Counted from the first letter of the stretch, positions 8,370-17,833 are shown. The stretch is 64,000 bases of DNA from Nitrosomonas sp. (GCA_031316255.1 JALDQW010000001.1:3195485-3259484), one strand, 5' to 3'. Notes: generated by a model not told the origin, from the letters alone. A program made the numbers and translations.

Positions 8370-10100
8370 TCAGATTCGTCGATGCCGTGCGAGATACAGC
8401 GGCGTCCATGCATGCGGGATTTTGTGCACGAAATGGTAACGGGCAACATGGTAGCTTGGGTCAAAACCGTAGAAGTTAAGCTGCATATGCTTCAACTCCT
8501 CGTCGCGATATTGCTGCAACGGTTTTTGTTGTTCGTCTTTTTGACGCTGCTGGATTTTCTGTTGTAATCGCGCTGTATAATCCGAAGAAAGTGCTAGCTG
8601 TTCAGCCCTGTGTTCGATAGCCTCAATGAACGCATGTTTATCCAATAGAAAACATTCATCAACCAGGCCCATGTCCCGGGCTTCACAGGCACCGATTGGC
8701 AAGCGGTTTTGTGTGAGCCGAATCGTTTCTTCCTGGCTAACGCGTTTGGGAAGCAGATACGTCCAGTATTCCGAGCCGTATAGATTACCCATGCTTTTAT
8801 AATGCGGATTCAGAATGACACTTTCCCGGGCATAGACAAAATCTGCCGCCAGAGACAAGAATACACCACCCGCACCTGCGTTGCCCTGCAAAGCGGTGAT
8901 GGTGAATTGCCGCTCATTGGTAATAATAGTATACGCCAGATCATTCATGGCATTGATATTGCGCCATGATTCATCGGCGGGACTGTCGGCATGTTCGATG
9001 TGATTGAGATGGATGCCGTTCGACCAGAAATCTGGGCCACCCATAAGCACGATTACTTTGATTTTACGTAACGTTGCTCGCAGGTAGACTTGCCTTAACC
9101 GGTTGCATTGATCGGTATCCATTGCGCCGTTGTAAAACGCAAAATACAGATAACCGACGTCATTCTTTTGCTTAAACCAGATGTCGCGGTAAGTTGCATT
9201 CGATGACGGGGCAAATGGATCGCAAGACACTTCCGGCACACTATTCAAAATGGTATTTGAATAGTGCTGTAAAGCCCGTGTTGCCGCCAGTTTGAATGTG
9301 AACTGATCTTGCGGGTTTTCGCTTTTACGTTTTAAATGGCCGATCCAAACAGCGCTGTCAATTGTCGCCCGGCAAATGGCGTTATGCCGTTTTGCAATAA
9401 TTTGACCCGGTTCGCCTTTCAGATGGACTTCGGGATGGGCGTCAAACAGATACCAGTGAGTGCCGTCAATCGTATCGAGAACGCCTGGAAAACCGTCGGC
9501 GGCATTGATTTTTTTCAAGATCGAATGGGCATTATCCCGTTGCCAGTCGATCATGCGATCCGATTGTCGTATCGGTAAATGTTTTCGTCCAAACACGTCG
9601 GGGCGCGAATAATCCAACGGTTGCGGTTTGAAACTTCTGGAAGAGAAACGGTCTATCGCTGTCAAAACCGCACTGACAGCCGCGTCAACAACCTCATGGC
9701 GGTACAGACTGCTTTTTTTTGTCAGATGTACCGATGGCATCGGGAAAGTCTCTGCTGCCCAGATATCCCCGGCATCCATTTCGGCATTCGCCTGCAACAC
9801 AGTAACGCCCCATTCTGATTTTTCATGCATCATGGCCCAATCCAGCGCAGAAGGTCCACGATCACCGACAATACCGGGATGCACGATAAAACAGGGCACC
9901 TTGCGCCAAACGCTCTCTGGAATCGCCCGCTTCAGAAATGGCGCGATTATCAATTCAGGCTGAAACAATTCGACAGCCTGCACGGTGACGGCATCGTTGA
10001 TATCGAATTCGATTGAGATCGTATGATCGCGGCGTGTCAGTTCAACATACAAACGTTGTGTGAGGCTGTTAAAACTGTGCGTCAAAATCAATAATTTCAT
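8370..10100 (-). CDS. hypX: Hydrogenase maturation protein HypX/HoxX
   Basis: HypX makes the CO ligand of the [NiFe]-hydrogenase active site under aerobic conditions, by way of a formyl-tetrahydrofolate-derived formyl-CoA. The N-terminal half is a formyltransferase-like domain with the PGIVGDRGPSALDW segment. The C-terminal half is a crotonase (enoyl-CoA hydratase)-like domain with QGNAGAGGVFLSLAADF and an NPHYKSMGNLYGSEYW segment, a family hallmark. I start at the ATG at 10100 (MKLLIL, 577 residues) because it lies one base past the hypE stop; an in-frame upstream ATG at 10130 would overlap hypE. It is last in the hypCDEX operon. Its presence implies a hydrogenase that works in oxygen. Confidence 0.92.
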   Translation of the reverse strand: MKLLILTHSFNSLTQRLYVELTRRDHTISIEFDINDAVTVQAVELFQPELIIAPFLKRAIPESVWRKVPCFIVHPGIVGDRGPSALDWAMMHEKSEWGVTVLQANAEMDAGDIWAAETFPMPSVHLTKKSSLYRHEVVDAAVSAVLTAIDRFSSRSFKPQPLDYSRPDVFGRKHLPIRQSDRMIDWQRDNAHSILKKINAADGFPGVLDTIDGTHWYLFDAHPEVHLKGEPGQIIAKRHNAICRATIDSAVWIGHLKRKSENPQDQFTFKLAATRALQHYSNTILNSVPEVSCDPFAPSSNATYRDIWFKQKNDVGYLYFAFYNGAMDTDQCNRLRQVYLRATLRKIKVIVLMGGPDFWSNGIHLNHIEHADSPADESWRNINAMNDLAYTIITNERQFTITALQGNAGAGGVFLSLAADFVYARESVILNPHYKSMGNLYGSEYWTYLLPKRVSQEETIRLTQNRLPIGACEARDMGLVDECFLLDKHAFIEAIEHRAEQLALSSDYTARLQQKIQQRQKDEQQKPLQQYRDEELKHMQLNFYGFDPSYHVARYHFVHKIPHAWTPLYLARHRRI

Positions 10101-10101
10101 C

Positions 10102-11163
10102 TCAACAAATGCGTGGTAACTGGCCCCCACTCAGCCAGTCCACAATCCGTTTGCCACCAAAGCGGGTTTCCATCTGCACAAATGAGTGCGTATCTTCAAT
10201 GACTTCACCGATAATGGCCGCATCCCGTCCCAACGGATGCGCATGCATTACGGCTAATAATTTATCGGCATCCTCTGATGAGCAGATTGCAATCAGTTTG
10301 CCCTCGTTTGCTACATATAATGGATCAAATCCGAGAAACTCGCAGGCAGCACTGACCTGCTCTTTAACGGGTATCAATTTTTCGTAAAGCATCATTCCAA
10401 CCCCGGATTGTTGTGCAATTTCATTCAGTGAAGCCGCGATACCACCACGCGTCGGATCGCGCAACACATGGATATCCGGCGCCGTTCTGACCATTGCGGC
10501 TACCAGGCCATGCAGTGAAGCGGTATCGGACTTAAGTGTGCCATAAAAAGACAAATCTTCACGCGCCAGCATAATCGCAATACCGTGATCGCCGATTGTG
10601 CCGGAAACCAGGATTTTGTCGCCTGGTTTTGCCCGTTCCGCGGAAATATGGATACCTTCCGGCACTTTACCGATGCCCGTGGTTGTGATGAAAACGCCAT
10701 CCCCACTACCCCGCTCCACAACCTTGGTGTCTCCGGTGATGATGGGTATGGCAATTTCCCTGGCGGCTGCGGCCATGGATTCGACAATGCGTTTCAAATC
10801 CGCAAGCGGCAATCCTTCTTCAAGAATAAAGCCGGCAGACAAATAACAGGGCTCAGCACCCGACATGACAACATCGTTGACAGTCCCATGTACGGACAGG
10901 CAGCCAATATCTCCACCGGGGAAAAACAAAGGCGTAACCACGTGACTGTCTGTCGACATCACCATACGCCCACTGTATCCGGGAAAAATGGCTTGATCAT
11001 TCATTTGGGACAGAAACGCATTATCAAATGACTGCATAAAAAGCTGCTCGATGAGTTGCATCATGGCGCGCCCACCGCTGCCATGCGCCATTTCAACACA
11101 ACCATTTTTAAAATCCAGCGGTCGTGTGTAAACCTTTTTTTTCTTGCCAGATTGCTGCATCAA
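10102..11163 (-). CDS. hypE: Hydrogenase maturation protein HypE
   Basis: HypE dehydrates the carbamoylated C-terminal cysteine to a thiocyanate and so produces the cyanide ligands of the hydrogenase iron. The 353-residue product has the N-terminal MAHGSGGRAM nucleotide-binding segment, the AIRS/PurM-like ATP-binding fold with ITGDTKVVERG, and ends in the diagnostic PRIC with the reactive terminal cysteine. The start overlaps the hypD stop by four bases (ATGA), which indicates translational coupling. It needs HypF to provide the carbamoyl group; hypF is not in this window. Confidence 0.96.
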   Translation of the reverse strand: MMQQSGKKKKVYTRPLDFKNGCVEMAHGSGGRAMMQLIEQLFMQSFDNAFLSQMNDQAIFPGYSGRMVMSTDSHVVTPLFFPGGDIGCLSVHGTVNDVVMSGAEPCYLSAGFILEEGLPLADLKRIVESMAAAAREIAIPIITGDTKVVERGSGDGVFITTTGIGKVPEGIHISAERAKPGDKILVSGTIGDHGIAIMLAREDLSFYGTLKSDTASLHGLVAAMVRTAPDIHVLRDPTRGGIAASLNEIAQQSGVGMMLYEKLIPVKEQVSAACEFLGFDPLYVANEGKLIAICSSEDADKLLAVMHAHPLGRDAAIIGEVIEDTHSFVQMETRFGGKRIVDWLSGGQLPRIC

Positions 11164-12320
11164 AGATTTACCGTATGACTATTGTTGCAATGATTATTGG
11201 CCTCACGAAACCGCCCATAACGAAAATAAGCAGCACAAGCACCTTCGGACGACACCATGCATGAACCGATAGGGTTTTCCGGTGTACACGCAGTGCCAAA
11301 TATTGTGCAATCGCGTGGATGCTTAACACCGCGCAAAATCGCGCCGCATTCGCAGGCTTTGTTATCCGCAATCGATAAAGACGGCAACTCAAACCGTTGT
11401 TCGGCATCGAAGTCGGCAAAATTGGATTTGATACGCAGTGCGCTATAGGGCACTACACCGAGTCCGCGCCATTCAAAAGACCTGCGCAATTCAAACACCT
11501 CAGCCACAAGCATTTGCGCTTTTATATTGCCAAACGGCAAAACTGCACGGGTAAATTCATTTTCCACTTCAGCACGATTATTATTTAATTGCCGTATCAA
11601 CATCAGGATGGCCTGCATCACGTCAAGCGGTTCAAATCCGGCAATCACCACCGGTTTTTGAAATTCTTCCGCAAAATATTCATAAGGGGCACTGCCGATT
11701 ATGGTGGACACATGCGCCGGCCCGATAAATCCATCCAGGCGCACCAGGCCCAATTCACGTATTTCAGGTGACTGCAGAATATGTGAAATGGCAGAGGGCG
11801 TCAGCACATGGTTACAAAATACTGTGAAGTTGGTTAATCCAAGTGCCTGTGCCTGTTTGATCACATCTGCGCTCGGTGGTGTGGTGGTTTCAAAACCGAT
11901 TGCCAGAAATATGACCTGGTTTTGCGGATTCTGCTGAGCAATTTTCAGAGCTTCAGCGCTAGAATAAATCATCCGTATATCCGCGCCTTGCGCTTTCATT
12001 TTCAACAGGCTGTGACCATTGGCCGTGGGGATGCGCAGTAAATCGCCATAACTGCACAGAATAACGCCAGGCATCCGGGCGAGCTGAATCATGTTCTCCA
12101 GGCGCCCCATCGGCAAGACGCATACCGGACAACCGGGACCATGGATCATATGCACACTATCCGGTAACAAATCGGCGATGCCATAACGAGATATTGCATG
12201 GGTATGGCCGCCGCAAAATTCCATCAGGTAATACTCGCGGTCCGGGTTGACTTCGGCTGTTATCCTGGCGGAAATCTTTCGTGCCAGCGCGCCATCACGA
12301 AATGCGTCTATATACTTCAT
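11160..12320 (-). CDS. hypD: Hydrogenase maturation protein HypD
   Basis: HypD is an iron-sulphur scaffold that, with HypC, carries the Fe(CN)2CO group before it is passed to the hydrogenase large subunit. Conserved motifs are visible: MEFCGGHTH (about residue 34), GPGCPVCVLP, and the C-terminal cluster with ACECGAILRGVKHP and several later cysteines that bind the [4Fe-4S] centre. Length (386) is slightly above the usual 370-380. The gene begins three bases after hypC and overlaps hypE by four bases. Confidence 0.96.
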   Translation of the reverse strand: MKYIDAFRDGALARKISARITAEVNPDREYYLMEFCGGHTHAISRYGIADLLPDSVHMIHGPGCPVCVLPMGRLENMIQLARMPGVILCSYGDLLRIPTANGHSLLKMKAQGADIRMIYSSAEALKIAQQNPQNQVIFLAIGFETTTPPSADVIKQAQALGLTNFTVFCNHVLTPSAISHILQSPEIRELGLVRLDGFIGPAHVSTIIGSAPYEYFAEEFQKPVVIAGFEPLDVMQAILMLIRQLNNNRAEVENEFTRAVLPFGNIKAQMLVAEVFELRRSFEWRGLGVVPYSALRIKSNFADFDAEQRFELPSLSIADNKACECGAILRGVKHPRDCTIFGTACTPENPIGSCMVSSEGACAAYFRYGRFREANNHCNNSHTVNL

Positions 12321-12323
12321 ACG

Positions 12324-12569
12324 CTACAGTGATGATTGTTTATGTTCATTATTCTGTTCCGATAATTCATCGAACAGCGCCAGTGTGCGTTCCGCTTCCT
12401 CGGGATCGAGTTTTTGCAGCGCATAACCGGCATGCACGATAACATAGTCTCCTGGCGCAACGTTATCAACCAGCGCCAGCGAGATTTCTTTGTGTATGCC
12501 GGACAGATTAACGATAGCGAGACCATCAGAAGTGAGTTGTTCAACAACAACAGGAACAGCAAGACACAT
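12324..12569 (-). CDS. hypC: Hydrogenase maturation chaperone HypC
   Basis: The 81-residue protein begins MCLAVP, the HypC signature, in which Cys2 becomes the N-terminal residue that binds the iron moiety. The central VNLSGIHKEISLALV and PGDYVIVHAGYALQKLD segments are also typical. It is the first gene of the hypCDEX operon, whose promoter must lie between 12570 and the divergent L,D-transpeptidase gene. No hydrogenase structural gene, hypA, hypB or hypF accompanies it here. Confidence 0.95.
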   Translation of the reverse strand: MCLAVPVVVEQLTSDGLAIVNLSGIHKEISLALVDNVAPGDYVIVHAGYALQKLDPEEAERTLALFDELSEQNNEHKQSSL

Positions 12570-12668
12570 TTGCTTAATTCACAAAATTAAATTTCGAATA
12601 CACAAATTATGACATAATCACTGGTCATATTGACAAAAGCGCTTAATCGATACAATTGGACGGTTTTT

Positions 12669-13229
12669 ATGCTCAAACTGCTGAGATTTACAGGCAACGC
12701 AATAGGTCTGTTTTTTTTATCTATTCTTTCTTTCCATGCCAGCGCCAATGAAATATGGATTGATGTGAACACTACCGAGCATACCTTAACCGTTATGCAG
12801 GGCGATAAAGTGCAGCAAACGTTTGAAAAAATTGCCATTGGACGCTTCGGCACAACATGGTATAAGATAACCAAAGACGATAAAACGCCGCTTGGTGATT
12901 TCAGAATCGGCTGGATCAACGAACAAAGCCGTTATCACCGGTTCTTTGGGCTGGACTATCCCAATCGCGAAACTGCACAACGCGCACTGGAAGAAAACCT
13001 GATTTCTGAAGAAACCTGGTTGTCCATATTGAAGGCAACCAATCAGGAAAGAACCCCGCCACAAAATACAGTTCTGGGTGGATATATCGGAATTCATGGC
13101 ATTGGGCGCGGCGATCCTGAAATACATGATCAATTTCACTGGACCAATGGATGCATCGCGTTGACAAATGAACAAATTGATCAACTCGGAAAATGGTTAA
13201 AACCGGGAGTCATGGTTAAGATCCGTTAA
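12669..13229 (+). CDS. Exported L,D-transpeptidase (YkuD domain)
   Basis: The product (186 residues from the ATG at 12669) has a signal peptide ending near SFHASA. A YkuD domain follows, with the conserved histidine in IGIHGIG and the catalytic cysteine in TNGCIAL. Such enzymes act in the periplasm on peptidoglycan, either making 3-3 cross-links or attaching a lipoprotein to the wall. An upstream in-frame TTG at 12630 would add 13 residues; I prefer the ATG because it starts directly before a normal signal peptide. The Lpp-like lipoprotein gene lies 219 bases downstream, so a functional link in anchoring it to peptidoglycan is possible but not shown. Confidence 0.85.
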   Translation: MLKLLRFTGNAIGLFFLSILSFHASANEIWIDVNTTEHTLTVMQGDKVQQTFEKIAIGRFGTTWYKITKDDKTPLGDFRIGWINEQSRYHRFFGLDYPNRETAQRALEENLISEETWLSILKATNQERTPPQNTVLGGYIGIHGIGRGDPEIHDQFHWTNGCIALTNEQIDQLGKWLKPGVMVKIR

Positions 13230-13448
13230 ATCCAGTATCCGACAAACCGGTTTGGACACAACAGGAAAAAACTTAAATCTTTACCAAAAAGATTTCCAAA
13301 ATCCCTGCGGAAGCCATTTATTTTACAAAATAAATCAGCTAATATTCAGTTACTGCTGATAAAATAATGATCAGAAGTGGAATTACATAGGTTGGTTGAT
13401 TGTATTGTCTTGTAAAAGTTTTTAAAAATGAAAAAGGAGATAAGTAGG

Positions 13449-13730
13449 ATGACTCAAAATATTAAACATAAATTGGCATTAATCGTAACAGTCGGTGTAT
13501 TCATTGGCTTGACAGGATGTGCTTCAACAGGTGACCTGGATTCTGCCAGAGCCGATTTGCAATCGCAGATTGACAGACTGTCTGCTGATGTAGCATCAGC
13601 AAGGTCAGACGCTGCCTCCGCCAATGCAAAAGCGGATAATGCCGTTAACACCGCCAATGAGGCAAACAGACGTTCAATGGATACTGCCGAAAAAATTGAT
13701 CGCATGTTCAGAAAAACGATGCAAAAATAA
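13449..13730 (+). CDS. Lpp/OprI-like alanine-zipper outer-membrane lipoprotein
   Basis: From the ATG at 13449, with a GGAG ribosome site nine bases upstream, the product has 93 residues. A lipoprotein signal ends in the lipobox LTGC. The mature part is a heptad-repeat alanine/serine-rich coiled coil (SADVASARSDAASANAKADNA region) ending in MRKTMQK-like basic residues with a terminal lysine (FRKTMQK). This matches the Lpp/OprI type of small outer-membrane lipoprotein that trimerises and can be linked to peptidoglycan by its C-terminal lysine. An in-frame ATG at 13428 is less well placed. A strong terminator follows. Confidence 0.82.
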   Translation: MTQNIKHKLALIVTVGVFIGLTGCASTGDLDSARADLQSQIDRLSADVASARSDAASANAKADNAVNTANEANRRSMDTAEKIDRMFRKTMQK

Positions 13731-13756
13731 TACTTATCTTTTAGGTTTTATCATTA

Positions 13757-13781
13757 AAAGCTCCTCCTGACGAGGGGCTTT
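13757..13781 (+). terminator. Rho-independent terminator after the lipoprotein gene
   Basis: A 10-base stem (13757-13766 with 13772-13781, one G-T pair) encloses a 5-base loop and is followed by a T-rich stretch. It lies 27 bases after the stop codon, as expected for a highly expressed small lipoprotein gene. Confidence 0.8.
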
Positions 13782-13868
13782 ATTATTTACTTTTATCTGA
13801 TCATCAAAATGTTTCCGGTTAAAAATTCCAATAAATTTCAATATACGGAAACTTTGAAACGACACAGC

Positions 13869-14345
13869 TTAATCTTTTCGGTCGACCACAACATGCCCTT
13901 TCTGTGCACTCAGGGTACCATGGTCAATAATCGCCAACGTCAGTCTTGAAATTGCCACACGTTTGCCGGTGGCTTCTTCGGTTATATCCGTTTGCCAGAC
14001 CTGCGTGCGCCGTCCGGTATGCAGCGGTGCGCACGTTCCAATAACATGACCTTCAGTCACTGCCCGGATATGATTAATATTCAGCTCCAGACCAACTGCA
14101 CGGTATTTATCGGGATCGATAGTCATCCAACCGGAAACGCTACCCAAGGTTTCTGATAACACGCAGCTTGCCCCGCCATGCATAATACCAAAGGGCTGCG
14201 TTGTTCGTTTATCAACCGGCATGCGCGCTTTCAGAAAATCAGGACCAATTTCGGTGAAATGGATGCCAATATGTTCACCCATATTGGCATTACGTAAACC
14301 TTCCAGATACTCAACGGTGTAATCTTTAAACCAGATACTGCTCAT
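13869..14345 (-). CDS. Hotdog-fold thioesterase (PaaI/YdiI type)
   Basis: The 158-residue protein has the hotdog-fold signature PFGIMHGGASCVLSETLGS, which contains the HGG motif and the acidic residue used in catalysis. The pattern is that of PaaI/MenI-like acyl-CoA thioesterases (E. coli YdiI or YbdB). It probably hydrolyses an aromatic or menaquinone-pathway acyl-CoA, or proofreads one, in the cytoplasm; the substrate cannot be read from sequence. It is followed in the same direction by no close gene; the DsbA-like gene lies 107 bases upstream of it. Confidence 0.85.
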   Translation of the reverse strand: MSSIWFKDYTVEYLEGLRNANMGEHIGIHFTEIGPDFLKARMPVDKRTTQPFGIMHGGASCVLSETLGSVSGWMTIDPDKYRAVGLELNINHIRAVTEGHVIGTCAPLHTGRRTQVWQTDITEEATGKRVAISRLTLAIIDHGTLSAQKGHVVVDRKD

Positions 14346-14452
14346 AAAATTCCTTTAATTTAAATTGTTTTTCTTAGGAGTGTTGTCATGTGTTATGCGC
14401 ACTGATGCGCGTGCAGATTTTTGATAAATGAATGTGAAAACACTGGGATACA

Positions 14453-15106
14453 TTAATCGCCACTTATCACGGCGTTAATTTCACTGAGCATTTTATGATG
14501 ATCCTGATAATCCACTGTAATCGGATAAAGCCTGTTCTCATGCATCATTCGTAGCGACGGAAATGAAAAAGCGCGTAATTTGGTTGCCATACTGAGTTCC
14601 TGCTTTAGCGCACTTTCAATACTTTCACTGGCCAAATCTGAGCTCAACAATGCGCGATCGATCCCTATTGCTTCAGCGCAATCACAAAGTGTTTCGGATA
14701 AAGACGGATTTTTCGCATTCTGATAATACGCATTCTGGATTGCTTGCAACATATCAAGACCTGACACAGGGTTCTGTTTTCTGGCAGCCAGAATCGCCCG
14801 ACAAGCCGGATATGTGGAGCGTATTGGCGTATTTTTCGTCCAGAAATCATAGTTGAAATGGACTCCCGGCACCACTTTCTCAATTTTCTGCCATGTATGC
14901 TGGATCATGACACGCATGTCTTCTGGCATGGGTTCTTCAGTATCCTGCGCCAGTCCGCCCAAAATATAAATAATCTGAACTTGTTCGGGTAATTCCTGCT
15001 TTAGCGCAGACCAGCTCCTGGTAAACGCGTAGCACCAGCTGCACATGGGATCATATATATAAAAAAGCCGCGGCAATGCGTGTTCTGAAAAATGAGATTC
15101 GGGCAT
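14453..15106 (-). CDS. DsbA-family thioredoxin-fold protein (FrnE-like)
   Basis: A 217-residue thioredoxin-fold protein with the redox motif CSWC near the N-terminus (YIYDPMCSWCYAF) and a helical insertion containing RSTYPACRAILAA, as in FrnE/2-hydroxychromene-isomerase-like members. No signal peptide precedes the domain, so it probably works in the cytoplasm as a disulphide oxidoreductase or isomerase. Its partner is unknown. Confidence 0.85.
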   Translation of the reverse strand: MPESHFSEHALPRLFYIYDPMCSWCYAFTRSWSALKQELPEQVQIIYILGGLAQDTEEPMPEDMRVMIQHTWQKIEKVVPGVHFNYDFWTKNTPIRSTYPACRAILAARKQNPVSGLDMLQAIQNAYYQNAKNPSLSETLCDCAEAIGIDRALLSSDLASESIESALKQELSMATKLRAFSFPSLRMMHENRLYPITVDYQDHHKMLSEINAVISGD

Positions 15107-15182
15107 CTATGAGGAAAACAACAAATTGAGAGACAAGCTGTACTTTTTAACGTTCATCCAAAAATGTTAAAAATCAAACCAT

Positions 15183-15335
15183 TTACCGGTTGCTTAACTC
15201 TATCATCGCACAAACAAAACTGACAAACAGCCCTATCAGTATATACGCCAACACCGCACCTTCTCCGGTAATAAAAAAAACTAAAAATAAGATGAAGGAG
15301 ATAGCTAAAGAAGCAATCATTATGTTTTTTATCAT
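15183..15335 (-). CDS. Small two-helix membrane protein (50 residues)
   Basis: An ATG at 15335 opens a 50-codon reading frame in a frame other than the longer overlapping one. The product has two hydrophobic segments (about residues 5-22 and 27-46) separated by a short TGEG turn and ends with a polar ELSNR tail. This pattern is unlikely by chance in a spacer and resembles many conserved small inner-membrane proteins. I see only a weak ribosome site, so the gene is tentative. No function can be assigned. Confidence 0.45.
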   Translation of the reverse strand: MIKNIMIASLAISFILFLVFFITGEGAVLAYILIGLFVSFVCAMIELSNR

Positions 15336-15562
15336 ACAAGGGCTACTCTTTTAAGTGGTAAAGGTTTGTCAACTTCACGTCAAAACGATCAGCTTATCAG
15401 CATGAATTATACCAAGTTGGCTATGAAATGGGTTTAATCCGAAGAACAAGATGCTTCTAAAAACATTGGGCCTCGATTACTCTGTTTTTCCGATGGATGC
15501 GTCATCATCCCGATTAATGATACACTTGCCCGCATTTTGATATTCCAGCGATTAGCTTTGAC

Positions 15563-17695
15563 GTGTGTGTAGACTTGATTTATTTATCCTTTCGATCGAT
15601 TCAAACTCAAACCTATCGCGTTATATTACCTACCACTTATCTGATATGCATTTTGATTTTAATCGGGTTAGCAGCGCCGGTTGCAGCAGAAAAGCCTGAA
15701 ATCTCTACTTTACCTTCATCTATCATCCTCAACCCGATTAACATTACTGCAACACGTAGCGAACGGCAAACTAATGAAATTCCGAATTCAATTTCACATT
15801 TCAATCGCTACCCGCAACAGGATTTTCAACCCGGCGTCACACTCGACGAATTTGCGCGCAGCTCGCCCGGCGTTTTTTTTCAGAATCAGACTAATTTTGC
15901 CCAGGATTTGCGGATTGCCATTCGCGGTTTTGGTACGCGTTCGGCATTCGGCGTGCGCGGGATTCAGATGCATGTCGACGGTATCCCGCAGACGCTGCCG
16001 GATGGCCAGACACAACTCGATTCGATCGACCCGTCGCTTATCGATCATATGGAGATTGTACGCGGCCCACTGGCTTCGCTGTACGGCAACGCCTCTGGCG
16101 GCATGATCGGCATGTCAACACGTGAAGCGCCAGAACGGTTTGCTTTGTCTCCACGTCAGGTCTTTGGCCAGTATGGGTTATTCAAATCCGAATTGTTTGC
16201 GGGCGGGCGCCATCAGCGTTTTGATTACACAGTGTTTGGCTCGCATCTGCAAAAAAATGGCTGGCGTGACCACAGCGCAGTACAGAATTATTTTTCGCAG
16301 GCGCGGTTGAATTTCAAAATCAGCGACGATTCGGATTTAATGTTGTTGTTCAGGAAATTCTATTCGCCTGAAGCCAACGATCCCGGCAGTCTAACGCTTG
16401 AAGAAATACGGGTCAACCCTCGTCAGGCATCAACGCGAAATCTGCAATTTAAAGCTGGTGAAACCGTCGATCAGGAGCAAATGGGCGTTCGTTTTCGCAA
16501 AAGACCAACTGTAAATCAGGAGTTGTCCGTCACCGCGCATATGCTGCACCGCGATTTTCAAAACCACCTGCCCTTTTTTGATGGCGGACAGGTACAGTTT
16601 GACCGTTATGTGGGTGGCGTTGCTTTACAATACAGACATGACCACCGTTTATTTGACCGTCCCAATCGTTTAATCGTCGGCGTAGATTACGGTGTTCAGA
16701 ATGACGATCGGCAGCGGTTCAATAATAACGACGGTTTACGCGGCGCCATGACGCTCAACCAGATTGAACGCGTACAGAATGTTGGGCCTTTTTTCCGAAA
16801 CGAATGGCGCGTGCAGGACAAAATAGACCTGGTGCTGGGCGGTCGCTGGGACTGGTTGCATTTTAAGGTAAAAGACGCCTTCAGCGATGACGGCAACCAG
16901 TCGGGCGATAAAACGTTGTCTCAGGGCAGCGGCACCGTAGGGTTGGTCTATCACCTGAATGAACAGCATCAGATTTACACCAACATTGCTTCGATTTTCG
17001 AGACCCCCACCACCACCGAATTGATCAATAACCCATCCGGCAAAGGCGGATTCAATCCAAACCTGGATCCGCAAACTTCGTTGAGTCAGGAACTCGGCAT
17101 ACGCGGCGGTCAACTTGGATTTCAATACGAAACTACGTTGTTTTACATTTATACCTGGGATGAGATTCTGCCGTTTGAACGCCCCGATTCTCCAGGGCGG
17201 GCGTTTTTCCGCAATACCGGCGAATCCAGCCGTCTAGGTGTGGAAACTCGGCTGGCGACGCTGGAATGGAAAGGACTGCGCGGAGAAGTCAGTTACACCT
17301 ACTCGGATTTTGAATTTGAACAGTATGTAATCAACGATGTTAGTCTTAAAGGGAACGCCTTTCCCGGCATACCCCGGCACCGTTGGGAAGGATTGCTGCG
17401 CTATACGCATCCATTTGGATTTTTCGGTCAGTTTCATGTGCAACGGATTGGCGCGTTCTTCGTCAATGATACCAACTCGGTTGCCAATAACGCATATAAT
17501 CTCGGCCAACTGCTCATGGGCTGGCGCACACGCCACCGCTGGCTGGAGGGCTCACTGTTTGTTGGAATCAACAATCTGTTTGATGCACAATACAATGCCA
17601 ATACACGCATCAATGCTGCCTTTGGCCGATATTTCGAGCCGGGCGCACCGGTCAATGTATTCGGCGGACTGCATATTCGTCTAACACCACTCTAG
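15563..17695 (+). CDS. TonB-dependent outer-membrane receptor
   Basis: A 710-residue outer-membrane transporter. After a signal sequence ending near APVAA come a plug domain (about 55-190) with the typical MEIVRGPLASLYGNASGG segment, and a 22-strand barrel that ends in an aromatic/hydrophobic strand (FGGLHIRLTPL). The barrel contains the TonB-receptor features FRNTGESSRLGVE and a late YNLGQLLMGWRT region. It takes up an iron chelate or another scarce solute, energised by a TonB complex such as the one at 23-25 kb. The substrate is not evident. The start is uncertain: GTG at 15563 gives a long N-region, and there is no ATG before the signal peptide. I see no Fur box upstream. Confidence 0.88.
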   Translation: MCVDLIYLSFRSIQTQTYRVILPTTYLICILILIGLAAPVAAEKPEISTLPSSIILNPINITATRSERQTNEIPNSISHFNRYPQQDFQPGVTLDEFARSSPGVFFQNQTNFAQDLRIAIRGFGTRSAFGVRGIQMHVDGIPQTLPDGQTQLDSIDPSLIDHMEIVRGPLASLYGNASGGMIGMSTREAPERFALSPRQVFGQYGLFKSELFAGGRHQRFDYTVFGSHLQKNGWRDHSAVQNYFSQARLNFKISDDSDLMLLFRKFYSPEANDPGSLTLEEIRVNPRQASTRNLQFKAGETVDQEQMGVRFRKRPTVNQELSVTAHMLHRDFQNHLPFFDGGQVQFDRYVGGVALQYRHDHRLFDRPNRLIVGVDYGVQNDDRQRFNNNDGLRGAMTLNQIERVQNVGPFFRNEWRVQDKIDLVLGGRWDWLHFKVKDAFSDDGNQSGDKTLSQGSGTVGLVYHLNEQHQIYTNIASIFETPTTTELINNPSGKGGFNPNLDPQTSLSQELGIRGGQLGFQYETTLFYIYTWDEILPFERPDSPGRAFFRNTGESSRLGVETRLATLEWKGLRGEVSYTYSDFEFEQYVINDVSLKGNAFPGIPRHRWEGLLRYTHPFGFFGQFHVQRIGAFFVNDTNSVANNAYNLGQLLMGWRTRHRWLEGSLFVGINNLFDAQYNANTRINAAFGRYFEPGAPVNVFGGLHIRLTPL

Positions 17696-17833
17696 CGCGT
17701 GGACAATCAAGTATTGAGACTGACTGTCAACGATGATACATTGAGGTTTGCACAACCCAATACCCGGTTAAGTTGTGAAGAACATGCACACCGGATAATT
17801 TGCAACCGGTGTAGCCAGAATAAAGGAGAAAAG

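Noticed and set aside
13275..13295. AAATCTTT/AAAGATTT hairpin after the L,D-transpeptidase
   Set aside because: The 8-base stem is all weak pairs but two and has no T-run, so I do not call it a terminator.
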